From: Candidatus Heimdallarchaeota archaeon LC_2
GTDB taxonomy: Archaea > Asgardarchaeota > Heimdallarchaeia > Heimdallarchaeales > Kariarchaeaceae
Assembly: GCA_001940725.1 (NCBI GenBank)
Contig: MDVR01000003.1
Coordinates: 1 to 25,270, forward strand
Direction of reading: 5' to 3'
DNA length: 25,270 nucleotides
Part shown: positions 7,906 to 15,150 of the stretch, one piece after another
Position numbering within the stretch: position 1 is the first letter of the stretch
Layout of the letters: each line of letters begins with the position of its first letter
The notes under the pieces: model-generated
Told to the model about the DNA's origin: nothing
Database searches by the model: none
The model's input: the letters and a program-made list of their open reading frames with translations, nothing else
Translations under genes and position numbers: made by a program

Positions 7906-8151
7906 ATGGCAATCAGGGACGAAAAACCAAATTTCTTATCAACAAGCGAAATCAATGTGGATTTACCACGAATTGATGGATCTAAAATAAAAACTGCTTT
8001 AGCTGCAATTGTTAATAAACTAAAATCAATCAGATTAACAAGAACTCCGGCAGATCCAAATAATTTTGATGTGGATAAAGCAAGGGAACTGCATACAGCA
8101 AATGTGCAGAATACTGCCGATGTAGCGCATCTCTATGCTCGAAAATATTAA
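7906..8151 (+). CDS. Small MAIRD/HLYxRKY protein, paralogue 2 (unknown function)
   Basis: An 81-aa protein, MAIRDEKP at the start and HLYARKY at the end, paralogous to the product at 5760. GAGGT about 10 nt upstream supports the ATG at 7906. The middle third diverges between the two copies (both have an amphipathic stretch, here KIKTALAAIVNKLKSI) while the acidic-to-basic tail from DPNNFDVDKARE to the C-terminus is conserved. That pattern suggests the C-terminal segment is the functional or partner-binding part. There is no membrane segment, signal peptide or cysteine. The family is not recognised. The gene is divergent from the duplicated winged-helix regulator and shares promoter architecture with paralogue 1. 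Confidence 0.8.
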   Translation: MAIRDEKPNFLSTSEINVDLPRIDGSKIKTALAAIVNKLKSIRLTRTPADPNNFDVDKARELHTANVQNTADVAHLYARKY

Positions 8152-8185
8152 TACAACTTTTGTGAACTAGTTTCATTCTATTAAT

Positions 8186-8206
8186 GGGGGGAAATGGAGG
8201 GAGGGG
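8186..8206 (+). other. G-rich tract between convergent genes
   Basis: Within an AT-rich intergenic gap of 82 bp there are four G-runs (G6 at 8186-8191, G2 at 8196-8197, G3 at 8199-8201, G4 at 8203-8206) on the plus strand. It could fold as a two- or three-tetrad quadruplex in the 3' end of the second MAIRD transcript. It does not meet the canonical four-by-G3 rule unless the G6 run is split. Confidence 0.35.
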
Positions 8207-8233
8207 TTCCTTCATTATTCCCGATTAACATTC

Positions 8234-9304
8234 CTAAAATAATGATTTCAATGGGTTTTGGGTTAAAAGAAAATAAGAATATCTCAATAAATCTTTATCC
8301 TCATTTAAGATATTTTCACCTTTTTGAATCTTTTCAACTTCTCTTAACCAGGCAACAAATAACAATTGGATATCCAATGTGATTCCAGATGGATATACTT
8401 CATTTAAAGGAGGCATTTGATGAATATTAGCCGCTAACAAATACCCTTCAAAAAATTCTTTCATTTGACCTATTGTTTTGTTAATATTTCCTGTTTCCAT
8501 AAATTCTAGATAGGTTCTATCATGAAAATAGTATGCTATATCTCTCATTCTTTCATCTGTTAATTCATCCGGAATTTCTGATTTAATTGTAGATAGCACC
8601 ATATGACCTTGTGCAATCATTTCTTTATCAACGAGTTGAATCGTTTCATTCAATCTAAACGATATATGGTCTGAAACAATGATAGTTTGAGGAGTGAAAC
8701 CTCCAAAACATTCTGAGAATTTGGTGAAATGCGTTTGCAACAGGGGAACTAATCGATTTTTTTCCTCATCAGTAAATCTAAGATGTGTTAATAAAAATTT
8801 AAAAAATTCCAATACATTTTCTTCGCTCACTGATAAAATTTCATTTCCATGTAATATTCCATAAATTCTACCTAGAATAAAATCTTTGAGTTCTTGTGAT
8901 ATGCCTAGCTCATCAAGTGTCGATCCTTCAATTTTTTCTAAAACAATTGATCGGGTTAAAGCATCAACCTTTACCAAAGGCTTAGGGGTTATATCATTGA
9001 ACAAAACAGTCCTTCCAACAATTTCACCATACCGTTCTATTTCAAGATTCATCATATCTTCATTTTCAAATTCTCTAGCTACAACAGTTTGAAATAATTG
9101 ACCTTGATCTGAAATAAAATGAATTTTTAATTCATATTCAAACACATCTTTTAATTCTTTGGTGATGTAATCTACATCTTGAACTGATATTGTTTCAGCT
9201 TGATTTCCAACATTGTCCATGAGTCTTGATTTGAAAAATGGTGCAATGCTTCTTGCTAGAGAAAAAGCATCATCTTTATTTTTTATCAAGCTTTGAAAGG
9301 TCAC
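8234..9304 (-). CDS. Paralogue A of a 356-aa family; possible degenerate APH/kinase-like fold
   Basis: 356 aa with a GTG start, supported by the matching non-ATG starts of paralogues B and C and by a TATA element 27 nt upstream. An N-terminal alpha/beta part (about 1-125) has a strand YELKIHFISDQGQLF, a REF tripeptide where a kinase would have its beta-3 lysine, and an acidic helix. A hinge-like segment VLEKIEGSTLDEL follows, then a helical part with FILGRIYGILHG (about 145-156) and FGGFTP (about 200), where phosphotransferases carry HGDxxxxN. The end has PDELTDERMRDIA and IQLLFVAWLREVEK. This order mimics an aminoglycoside-phosphotransferase/kinase-like fold, but the HxD loop is missing, so an enzyme of that class would be inactive. 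The fold is inference; the function is unknown. Confidence 0.75.
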   Translation of the reverse strand: MTFQSLIKNKDDAFSLARSIAPFFKSRLMDNVGNQAETISVQDVDYITKELKDVFEYELKIHFISDQGQLFQTVVAREFENEDMMNLEIERYGEIVGRTVLFNDITPKPLVKVDALTRSIVLEKIEGSTLDELGISQELKDFILGRIYGILHGNEILSVSEENVLEFFKFLLTHLRFTDEEKNRLVPLLQTHFTKFSECFGGFTPQTIIVSDHISFRLNETIQLVDKEMIAQGHMVLSTIKSEIPDELTDERMRDIAYYFHDRTYLEFMETGNINKTIGQMKEFFEGYLLAANIHQMPPLNEVYPSGITLDIQLLFVAWLREVEKIQKGENILNEDKDLLRYSYFLLTQNPLKSLF

Positions 9305-9320
9305 GTAAATGATGTTAGAT

Positions 9321-9345
9321 AAAAAAATAATATTAACCTATCCTG
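9321..9345 (-). promoter_or_regulatory. Leaderless promoter of paralogue A
   Basis: On the minus strand, CAGGATAGG (9337-9345) precedes TTAATATTATT (centre about 9331), 27 nt before the GTG at 9304. The same box occurs upstream of paralogues B and C. Confidence 0.55.
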
Positions 9346-9441
9346 TTTTGTCAATAATTTTGATCATTGTATTGGGTTAATGACATCTTAAACCCAATAA
9401 AGTTCTTAAATTAAAATTCAATTATTCTACTAGAATAAACA

Positions 9442-10521
9442 ATGCTATCTGATATGAAAGTTCTTGATTTCACATCCCTTTTACCTGGTCCTTTTGCAAC
9501 TATGATGTTAGGTGATCTCGGTGCTGAGATTATTAAAGTTGAATCGCCTTATAGAGTGGATTTATTGCAAGAGGAAGAACCCAAAATAGAAAATATATCT
9601 GTCATCTATCGAATGGTAAATCGAAATAAAAAAATAATAAAATTGGATCTCAAAAAGGAAGAATCAATAAAAAAAATATATCAACTTATTTCTGAATTTG
9701 ACGTAATAATTGAAGGATTCAGGCCAGGTGTTATGACCAGACTTGGATTAGATTATGATTCTCTCAATAAAATTAATGATAAAATTATTTATTGTTCACT
9801 TACTGGATATGGGCAATACGGTTCTATGTCCAATAGAGCGGGACATGATATAAATTATCTTGCATTATCTGGTTTACTTTCATTTTCAGGTAAAAATGAT
9901 GAAGTTCCCCATTTAAACGGAATCCAAATAGCTGATCTTGCAGGTGGATCTCTTCATTCCGTAATTGGAATTCTTAGTGCTTACATCCATAGACAAAAAA
10001 CAGGTCTTGGCCAACATATTGATGTTTCAATGCTTGATACGACATTTAGTTTATCCATTTTTAATGTGTCAAAATATCTTGTGAATTCTATATTGCCCAC
10101 AAGGGGGGATAACATATTAAATGGAGGCAGTTTGTATGATTATTATAAAACAAAAGATAACCGATATTTATCAATTGGATCACTTGAACCTAAATTTCAA
10201 ATCCAGTTGTATGAAGGACTACAGATTGAATCACAACCCGATGAACTTTTTGACCAGGATCTCAAAGCAATAATATCAAACCGGATCGCTGAAAAATCAT
10301 TAGAAGATTGGATTAAAATCTTTCAAAATCTTGATGCATGTGTGGAACCAGTATTAAATTTGGACGAAGTATTAAAACAGCAACATTTCATTGATCGAAA
10401 CCTGATCATACCTTTAGTTTCTTCTAATGATCAAAAAATTCAACAGATCAATCATCCCGTCAAATACTCAAAATATAAGGTGGAACCGAAATCATTAAGA
10501 TTTAATCAAGCTGAAGATTAA
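9442..10521 (+). CDS. CaiB/BaiF family (class III) CoA-transferase, alpha-methylacyl-CoA racemase-like
   Basis: A 359-aa protein with the family start VLDFTSLLPGPFATMMLGDLGAEIIKVE, the EGFRPGVMTRLGLDY block, GHDINY and ADLAGG. His135 (in AGHDINY) and Asp165 (in ADLAGG) are 30 residues apart, the same separation as the catalytic His126/Asp156 pair of mycobacterial alpha-methylacyl-CoA racemase. This favours a racemase over a formyl-CoA-type transferase, which uses the Asp alone. It may act on branched-chain acyl-CoA in lipid or isoprenoid breakdown (inference). The ATG at 9442 is used; a second ATG at 9454 also fits the family start. It lies on the plus strand among three unrelated minus-strand paralogues and converges with paralogue B, 44 bp apart. 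Confidence 0.9.
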   Translation: MLSDMKVLDFTSLLPGPFATMMLGDLGAEIIKVESPYRVDLLQEEEPKIENISVIYRMVNRNKKIIKLDLKKEESIKKIYQLISEFDVIIEGFRPGVMTRLGLDYDSLNKINDKIIYCSLTGYGQYGSMSNRAGHDINYLALSGLLSFSGKNDEVPHLNGIQIADLAGGSLHSVIGILSAYIHRQKTGLGQHIDVSMLDTTFSLSIFNVSKYLVNSILPTRGDNILNGGSLYDYYKTKDNRYLSIGSLEPKFQIQLYEGLQIESQPDELFDQDLKAIISNRIAEKSLEDWIKIFQNLDACVEPVLNLDEVLKQQHFIDRNLIIPLVSSNDQKIQQINHPVKYSKYKVEPKSLRFNQAED

Positions 10522-10565
10522 TTACCCCATATTATTGTAATTTAAATTGTCATCATCGTCTTATT

Positions 10566-11636
10566 TCAAATTAGATCAGAAAATGGGTTTTCAGTCAATA
10601 AATAATAACTATATCTTAGCAATTCTCTATCTGTATGTGGATCTAGTTGTCCAATCTGTAACTTTTCAACTTCCTTCAACCAAGCAACAAAAAGTAATTG
10701 TAGATGTATAGTGGTACCAAGTGGATACATCTCTTTTAATGTTGGTAATTCAAGTTTCTCTAAAGCAAGAATATAGCCATCAAGAAATTCGTTCATTGCA
10801 TATTTTGTATGTATTAATTTATTACTGTCAATAAATTCACTATATGCTCTATCATGAAACAAATCCGCCATATCACCCATTCTATCAAAAGCTAATTCAT
10901 CTGGTCTTTCAAATTTTATCGAAACACTAAGGTTCACCCCCTGTGATATAATTTCTCTAGTTAGATTATTTATACTATCATTGATATGAATAATAATATC
11001 ATCTGGATTTATCGATACATGGGGAGTAAAACCACCAAAATTTTGTTTGAATTTTAGTAGTTCTCTTTCAATTAGGGTTAACATACTTTTCTTCTCTTCA
11101 TCTGTAAAAGGTAGATGTTGAAGAAGAAAACTAAAGAATCTATGAAAATTCTCATCATCTAATTGTTCAATACTTTTTCCGTGTAAAGTCCCATAAATTC
11201 TGCCTAGAATGAAATATCTAAGTTGTTGAGATATACCCAATCGATCTAATGTGAATCCAGTTGCATGTTCAAATATTAACATCCCTTTTTTCTGATCGAC
11301 AGTTAATAATGAATAAGCTGTGATATCATCAAATAATTCACAGAGTTCAACGAATTTATTGTATCCATCTAATTCTGTTTCTAATGTTTCGATATCTCCA
11401 AACTCTCTAATCCTCAGCGATGGATATAAATCTCCTTGATCGGATAAGTAGTGGATATTCAACTGATATTCTGCTACGTTTTTTTGAACATTTTTTGTAA
11501 ATTCGATTGTTTGAACTGACATGTATCTAGCTTCGTTACCGGCACTATCTGTGATTCTAGACAGAAATAAAGGAGATAAATCCTCTGCAAATTCCATTGC
11601 ATCCATTCTGTCCTTTATGGTTCCTTCAAAAATCAA
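10566..11636 (-). CDS. Paralogue B of a 356-aa family; possible degenerate APH/kinase-like fold
   Basis: 356 aa starting at TTG (11636), with the opening MIFEGTI shared with paralogue C. Shared landmarks are GNEARYMSVQ (about 33-42), YLSDQGDLY, REF, the hinge-like LIFEHATGFTLDRLGISQQL, FILGRIYGTLHG, HLPFTDEEKK, NFGGFTPH, RPDELAFDRMGDMA, LQLLFVAWLKEVEKLQ and LLRYSYYLLTENPF. Like the others it lacks an HxD catalytic loop and a lysine in the REF position. It is closer by eye to C than to A in the first 40 residues and from HLPFTDEEKK to FGGF. Function unknown. Confidence 0.75.
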   Translation of the reverse strand: MIFEGTIKDRMDAMEFAEDLSPLFLSRITDSAGNEARYMSVQTIEFTKNVQKNVAEYQLNIHYLSDQGDLYPSLRIREFGDIETLETELDGYNKFVELCELFDDITAYSLLTVDQKKGMLIFEHATGFTLDRLGISQQLRYFILGRIYGTLHGKSIEQLDDENFHRFFSFLLQHLPFTDEEKKSMLTLIERELLKFKQNFGGFTPHVSINPDDIIIHINDSINNLTREIISQGVNLSVSIKFERPDELAFDRMGDMADLFHDRAYSEFIDSNKLIHTKYAMNEFLDGYILALEKLELPTLKEMYPLGTTIHLQLLFVAWLKEVEKLQIGQLDPHTDRELLRYSYYLLTENPFSDLI

Positions 11637-11654
11637 TATTTGCCAATAAATTGT

Positions 11655-11680
11655 AAAAATGATATTAATCTTATCCCGTT
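11655..11680 (-). promoter_or_regulatory. Leaderless promoter of paralogue B
   Basis: Minus-strand ATTAATATCATTTTT (11655-11669), preceded by AACGGGATAAG, is centred about 26 nt upstream of the TTG start. It is nearly identical to the element before paralogue C. Confidence 0.55.
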
Positions 11681-11764
11681 GTGATATTATATTGAATAAT
11701 GCGAAATCAAATTAAAGATCTAATTGATTTCTCAACTCGTTTGTTTAAATAAAAGTCTCATCAT

Positions 11765-12838
11765 TTAAAATAATTGATCAAATGGATTTTCCTTCAATAA
11801 ATAATAAGTATATCTCAGTAAATCTCGGGGATCTTTATCAGGATCAATTTCACCAACCTGAATTTTTGTCCCTTCTTTCATCCATGCTACAAAAATTAAT
11901 TGGATATCAAGGGTTATTCCAGATAAATATAGATCACTTAACGGGGGAAGTTTATGCACTTTCAGAGCGGTTCTATATCCGTCTAAAAAGTCTTTCATTT
12001 CACTTATAGTACTATTCTGTCCACCTGTCTGTATAAATTCATAATACGATTTTTTATGGAAATAATTTGCAATATCTTGCATTCTGTCGGTGGTTAGTTC
12101 ATCTGGTACTTGACATTTAACAGATGCATGTAATACATCTCCTAGTAAGATTGATTTACGGTCTAATTGTTGATCTGTTTGCGATATTTGAAATATTAGG
12201 TCCTTAGGTTTGATGGGTAATAAAGAAATGAAACCTCCAAAATTCTGCTTGAATTTTGTTAAATGATAATCTAATATAATGTTTATACTTTTCTTTTCCT
12301 CATCTGTAAAGGGTAGATGCCCTAGCAAAAATTCCATAAAATCTCTCATTGATTGGTCATCTAATTTCTGTATTTCATCTCCATGTAAAATTCCATAAAT
12401 ACGACCAAGAATAAAATTTTTCAAATCTTGTGAAAAATTCAATCGATTAAGATTGAACCCATCAACTTTTTCAAGTATTAGTATCCCCCTTTCTTTATCT
12501 ACTTTTACTAGGGGATTTGGATCAAGATCTCTAAACAACATACATCTGCCAACAATTTCAGTATATCTATCCAATTCTGCCATCATAATTTCCTTGTTTG
12601 CATATTCACGTACGATAACTGATTGGAATAAATCACCTTGATCAGAAAGAATATGGATGTTAATATCATATTCTACAATATCTTCTAATACTTTTTTTGT
12701 GTAGTCTATTGTGTGAACCGATGTAAAACGTGCCTGATTACCAAATCTATCTGTAATTTTTGATTTGAATAATGGAGCGATTTCCTCTGCAATCCCCATT
12801 GCATCCATTCGATTAAGAATGGTTCCTTCAAAAATCAC
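11765..12838 (-). CDS. Paralogue C of a 356-aa family; possible degenerate APH/kinase-like fold
   Basis: 357 aa starting at GTG (12838). It has the same order of landmarks as A and B: GNQARFTSV, ILSDQGDLFQSVIVREY, hinge-like LILEKVDGFNLNRLNFSQDL, FILGRIYGILHG, HLPFTDEEKK, NFGGF, VPDELTTDRMQDIANYFH, IQLIFVAWMKE and LLRYTYYLLKENPF. The FGGF region departs from A/B (FISLLPI instead of FTP). The length is constant across the family, so none of the three looks truncated. It is separated from B by 128 bp with its own promoter. Function unknown; retention of three intact copies suggests distinct roles or dosage. Confidence 0.75.
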   Translation of the reverse strand: MIFEGTILNRMDAMGIAEEIAPLFKSKITDRFGNQARFTSVHTIDYTKKVLEDIVEYDINIHILSDQGDLFQSVIVREYANKEIMMAELDRYTEIVGRCMLFRDLDPNPLVKVDKERGILILEKVDGFNLNRLNFSQDLKNFILGRIYGILHGDEIQKLDDQSMRDFMEFLLGHLPFTDEEKKSINIILDYHLTKFKQNFGGFISLLPIKPKDLIFQISQTDQQLDRKSILLGDVLHASVKCQVPDELTTDRMQDIANYFHKKSYYEFIQTGGQNSTISEMKDFLDGYRTALKVHKLPPLSDLYLSGITLDIQLIFVAWMKEGTKIQVGEIDPDKDPRDLLRYTYYLLKENPFDQLF

Positions 12839-12854
12839 AATTAACTATATACAC

Positions 12855-12880
12855 AAAAAATGATATTAATGTTCTGCCTG
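12855..12880 (-). promoter_or_regulatory. Leaderless promoter of paralogue C
   Basis: Minus-strand CAGGCAGAAC precedes CATTAATATCATTTTTT, centred about 26 nt before the GTG at 12838. It matches the boxes of paralogues A and B. Confidence 0.55.
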
Positions 12881-12886
12881 ATACTA

Positions 12887-12916
12887 TTTATAAATGAAAT
12901 ATAGTGTTCTCACTAT
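12887..12916 (+). promoter_or_regulatory. Plus-strand TATA element with adjacent 6-bp inverted repeat
   Basis: TTTATAAAT (12887-12895) is followed by ATAGTG-TTCT-CACTAT (12901-12916), a perfect inverted repeat at the expected transcription start. It points to the 34-codon frame at 12928, so a promoter may survive although the gene does not. Confidence 0.35.
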
Positions 12917-12927
12917 TAATTATTTAG

Positions 12928-13032
12928 ATGTTGGAGGTACTGAAATTGACATTTATTAATAGGTCGAATAAATTTAATACTGCTAATTTAAATCATGCTG
13001 CTTTAGGACCTCGCAAATTAGATCCGCAATAA
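12928..13032 (+). pseudogene. Possible N-terminal stub of a class V aminotransferase-like gene
   Basis: A 34-codon frame from ATG at 12928 to TAA at 13030, behind a TATA-like element. Its part LNHAALGP resembles the LN(T/H)AALGP block near the N-terminus of class V aminotransferase/cysteine desulfurase-like proteins. Nothing recognisable follows; the frame ends beside the DUF3179-like fragment on the other strand. The match is short, so this is a weak call. A small real peptide cannot be excluded. Confidence 0.2.
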
Positions 13033-13365
13033 TTTTAATTTTTTAACAGCGATGCTTAATGTAAGAAAAATTAATATTGTCCATTGGAGGGTAAATATAG
13101 GAACCTCATTATCTATATTTGTTTTCGATTCAAATTTACCATCTCCGATATAAATTACAGAATTTGGGAAAAAATCTTCCCATGCAAAAAGTTTCATTGA
13201 TTTACCATCTATTTTTTTCAATGAGTTTGTGAATGGATCAAGAGCTTGTCCAGAAATACTATTATATAAAATTCCATTTTCAGACCTTAAAGTACGTTTA
13301 ATAATAGCACAGGTGCGATTAATGTAAATTAAATCAGGTTTTAGTGCTCCAAAAAGTCCCTCTAT
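13018..13365 (-). pseudogene. Truncated DUF3179-like protein fragment with C-terminal membrane segment
   Basis: The minus frame is open from 13365 (just after a TAA) to the stop at 13018, 115 codons, without a suitable start. From about codon 30 the order of residues (ENGILYNSISGQALDPFT, then LKKID, then KLFAWEDFFPNSVIY) follows the C-terminal part of DUF3179 proteins, which read like ETGSxWN..GxAxxGPL..L..I...FAWxxFxPxTxxY. A hydrophobic segment (TILIFLTLSIAV) and a basic tail end the frame. The N-terminal half of the domain is absent, and the frame overlaps the 3' end of the Nudix gene in another frame. It is best read as a deletion remnant fused to the end of the Nudix gene. A TTG at 13221 could start a 67-aa product, but this seems unlikely. 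Confidence 0.5.
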
Positions 13366-13771
13366 TTACCTTCCATGATTTATAATCCTTTAAAATTTTC
13401 TTGTGATCAAATGCGATCTTATTTTTCTCAATATCGTTGAGCAATAACCATTCATAACTTTGTGCATCATCTCCTGCCATTGGTGTTCCTTTGAAAGTAC
13501 AGATAAATATTGTTGAAACCACATGTCCTCGAGGATCTCTATCACTTTCTGAATAAACTCCTAATATGTGTAGGGGTTCTATGTGCAGATTCAATTCTTC
13601 GAGCACCTCTCTCCTCACTGCCTCCTCAGCACTTTCTCCATATTCAACAAAACCACCTGGAAGTGCAAAATAACCATTGAAAGTATCACTTTTACGGCGA
13701 ATCATGAGTATGGATTCTTTCTCCTCAATAATTGCGTCTACTGTTAGTGCGGGGGATTTGTAATTTGTCAT
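13334..13771 (-). CDS. Nudix hydrolase, ADP-ribose pyrophosphatase-like
   Basis: 145 aa. A complete Nudix box runs from Gly40 (G40-x5-E46-x7-R54-E55-V56-x-E58-E59-x-N61-L62), with Asn in place of the usual second glycine; the metal-binding glutamates are present. The preceding ALPGGFVEYGE and N-terminal strand VDAIIEEKESILMIRR fit small ADP-ribose/nucleoside-diphosphate-X pyrophosphatases; the exact substrate is unknown. The start ATG overlaps the stop of the upstream 403-aa gene in an ATGA (13768-13771), so the two are translationally coupled. The 3' end runs into the DUF3179-like remnant, so its last few residues may have been acquired from that junction. Confidence 0.9.
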   Translation of the reverse strand: MTNYKSPALTVDAIIEEKESILMIRRKSDTFNGYFALPGGFVEYGESAEEAVRREVLEELNLHIEPLHILGVYSESDRDPRGHVVSTIFICTFKGTPMAGDDAQSYEWLLLNDIEKNKIAFDHKKILKDYKSWKVNRGTFWSTKT

Positions 13772-14979
13772 TGCTCACCTTTTCCTTTTGATTTCAAATA
13801 GGTTTTTACTAAACCTCCTAAACTAACGCTAAGAATCAATCCCACCACTGACCATAGTATGCCAATAAAAATTTTATAAGGCCTACCATTCTCATCTATA
13901 CTAAATTGATTAGTGATTTGTTCAGCTATTGTAAAAATTACTTGGTAACCAATCAATCCATTTAGTATTAGTATCCATCTTTTCTGTTGATTTTGTAATT
14001 TGGTTTGCGCAGTCTCATGTGCCTTTTGTAACATTTCATGTAATTTTCCAATTTTCTGATCAATCAATTGATGTGCGTCATCTATCGAGAAAACTCTGAA
14101 ACATTCATTAATCACTTTGGTAGAATGATGCAATCTATTCATCAATTTCTCTTTCGACAGATTGCTTGTTATTTCTGACGCTAATAACTGTAAATCCTCT
14201 ACAAACTTAACTTCTTCTTCGAGTTTTTTTATTGAGTCACTGGGCATATTGCGAATTCTTTCAGAGACATCATCTAATTCTTGATTTAGAATCATTAAAC
14301 TATAGAGAATTGATCTAGATAACATAATTTGACTAATAAAAATCTCTTCCATATAATTCATCCATTGCTGCCATCTCACATCATGTCGTTCCATATAGAT
14401 AAAAGCAGAATTTGATCTGATATAATGTAATTCACTCAATCGATTTGATAAATTATTACGAATACGTTCATCGAACAATTCATCTGAATAATCATTCCAC
14501 TGACCGGAGTAATACTCAATCCAACCTCCTAGATTTTTTTTGTTCTCTTGAATCATTTCAGGGGGCCACATCACGTTAATTTTTTCTGTTATTCCAGATG
14601 AAATCACTAACACGTAAGGATGTAGGTTGATAGTATCAAATAAAATAGTATCTACACTGTTCGATAACTCAAGTAGGGCAGACTTCAGTTTTTGACTCAT
14701 TTCAAATACATTACTAGGTTTATATTCTGTTGATGTGTCAACTTCTCCAATACTTATTCTTAAGACAGCTAATTTATGATAGTGACGATAAGGAAAATCA
14801 GCCAGATGTTGAATGTCATATTTTGCATTAGCTAATTTGTCTTGATCCGTAACCTCATTTCTAAACTTTTGAATAATCTCACCATGTAAAATTGAATCTG
14901 AATGGAATAAAGTGATATAAAACCTAAAATCTGGTATTATAAATCTTGATGAAGCTTGAAGAGAAGTATTTTCTGTCAC
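13768..14979 (-). CDS. Coiled-coil protein with C-terminal two-helix membrane anchor (unknown family)
   Basis: 403 aa with a GTG start at 14979 and a TATA-like element about 25 nt upstream. The N-terminal 150 residues look alpha/beta (for example RFYITLFHSDSILHG, KLAVLRISIGE, DTILFDTINLHPYVLVIS). About residues 185-335 are helical and charged, consistent with coiled coil. Two hydrophobic segments at about 338-360 and 372-395 form a hairpin, leaving a short basic tail (KSKGKGEQ). Soluble domain, long helices and two C-terminal TM helices recall CorA-type or DUF155/RMD1-type topology, but no GMN motif is present. I cannot name the family. The coupled Nudix gene suggests a shared process. Upstream is an exonuclease gene in the same orientation, 171 bp away. 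Confidence 0.75.
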   Translation of the reverse strand: MTENTSLQASSRFIIPDFRFYITLFHSDSILHGEIIQKFRNEVTDQDKLANAKYDIQHLADFPYRHYHKLAVLRISIGEVDTSTEYKPSNVFEMSQKLKSALLELSNSVDTILFDTINLHPYVLVISSGITEKINVMWPPEMIQENKKNLGGWIEYYSGQWNDYSDELFDERIRNNLSNRLSELHYIRSNSAFIYMERHDVRWQQWMNYMEEIFISQIMLSRSILYSLMILNQELDDVSERIRNMPSDSIKKLEEEVKFVEDLQLLASEITSNLSKEKLMNRLHHSTKVINECFRVFSIDDAHQLIDQKIGKLHEMLQKAHETAQTKLQNQQKRWILILNGLIGYQVIFTIAEQITNQFSIDENGRPYKIFIGILWSVVGLILSVSLGGLVKTYLKSKGKGEQ

Positions 14980-14997
14980 ATAATTTTGGTTCAGTTA

Positions 14998-15010
14998 GAA
15001 TTTAATAATA
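14998..15010 (-). promoter_or_regulatory. TATA-like element of the coiled-coil/Nudix operon
   Basis: Minus-strand TATTATTAAATTC is centred about 25 nt upstream of the GTG at 14979, consistent with a leaderless transcript. The rest of the 171-bp gap holds T-runs on the plus strand (15049-15058 and 15134-15142) and a short TGGC-GTTTA-GCCA hairpin near 15092, without a clear role. Confidence 0.45.
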
Positions 15011-15150
15011 TGGTGTATGGAATATCTATTTCTTCACTACCCGCTTTGTTTTTTTTTTGTGATCAACAACAATTGTGACAAAGTCATTAAATGGCGTTTA
15101 GCCACTGCTATACGCAATTCGTTCATTTGGATTAATTTTTTTTTCTCCTA

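Noticed and set aside
13768..14979. CorA-type magnesium transporter assignment
   Set aside because: The topology is similar, but no GMN motif follows the first C-terminal TM helix and the soluble part shows no CorA signature.
15049..15058. T-run as a terminator
   Set aside because: It would terminate plus-strand transcripts, but no plus-strand gene ends there; neighbouring genes are on the minus strand.
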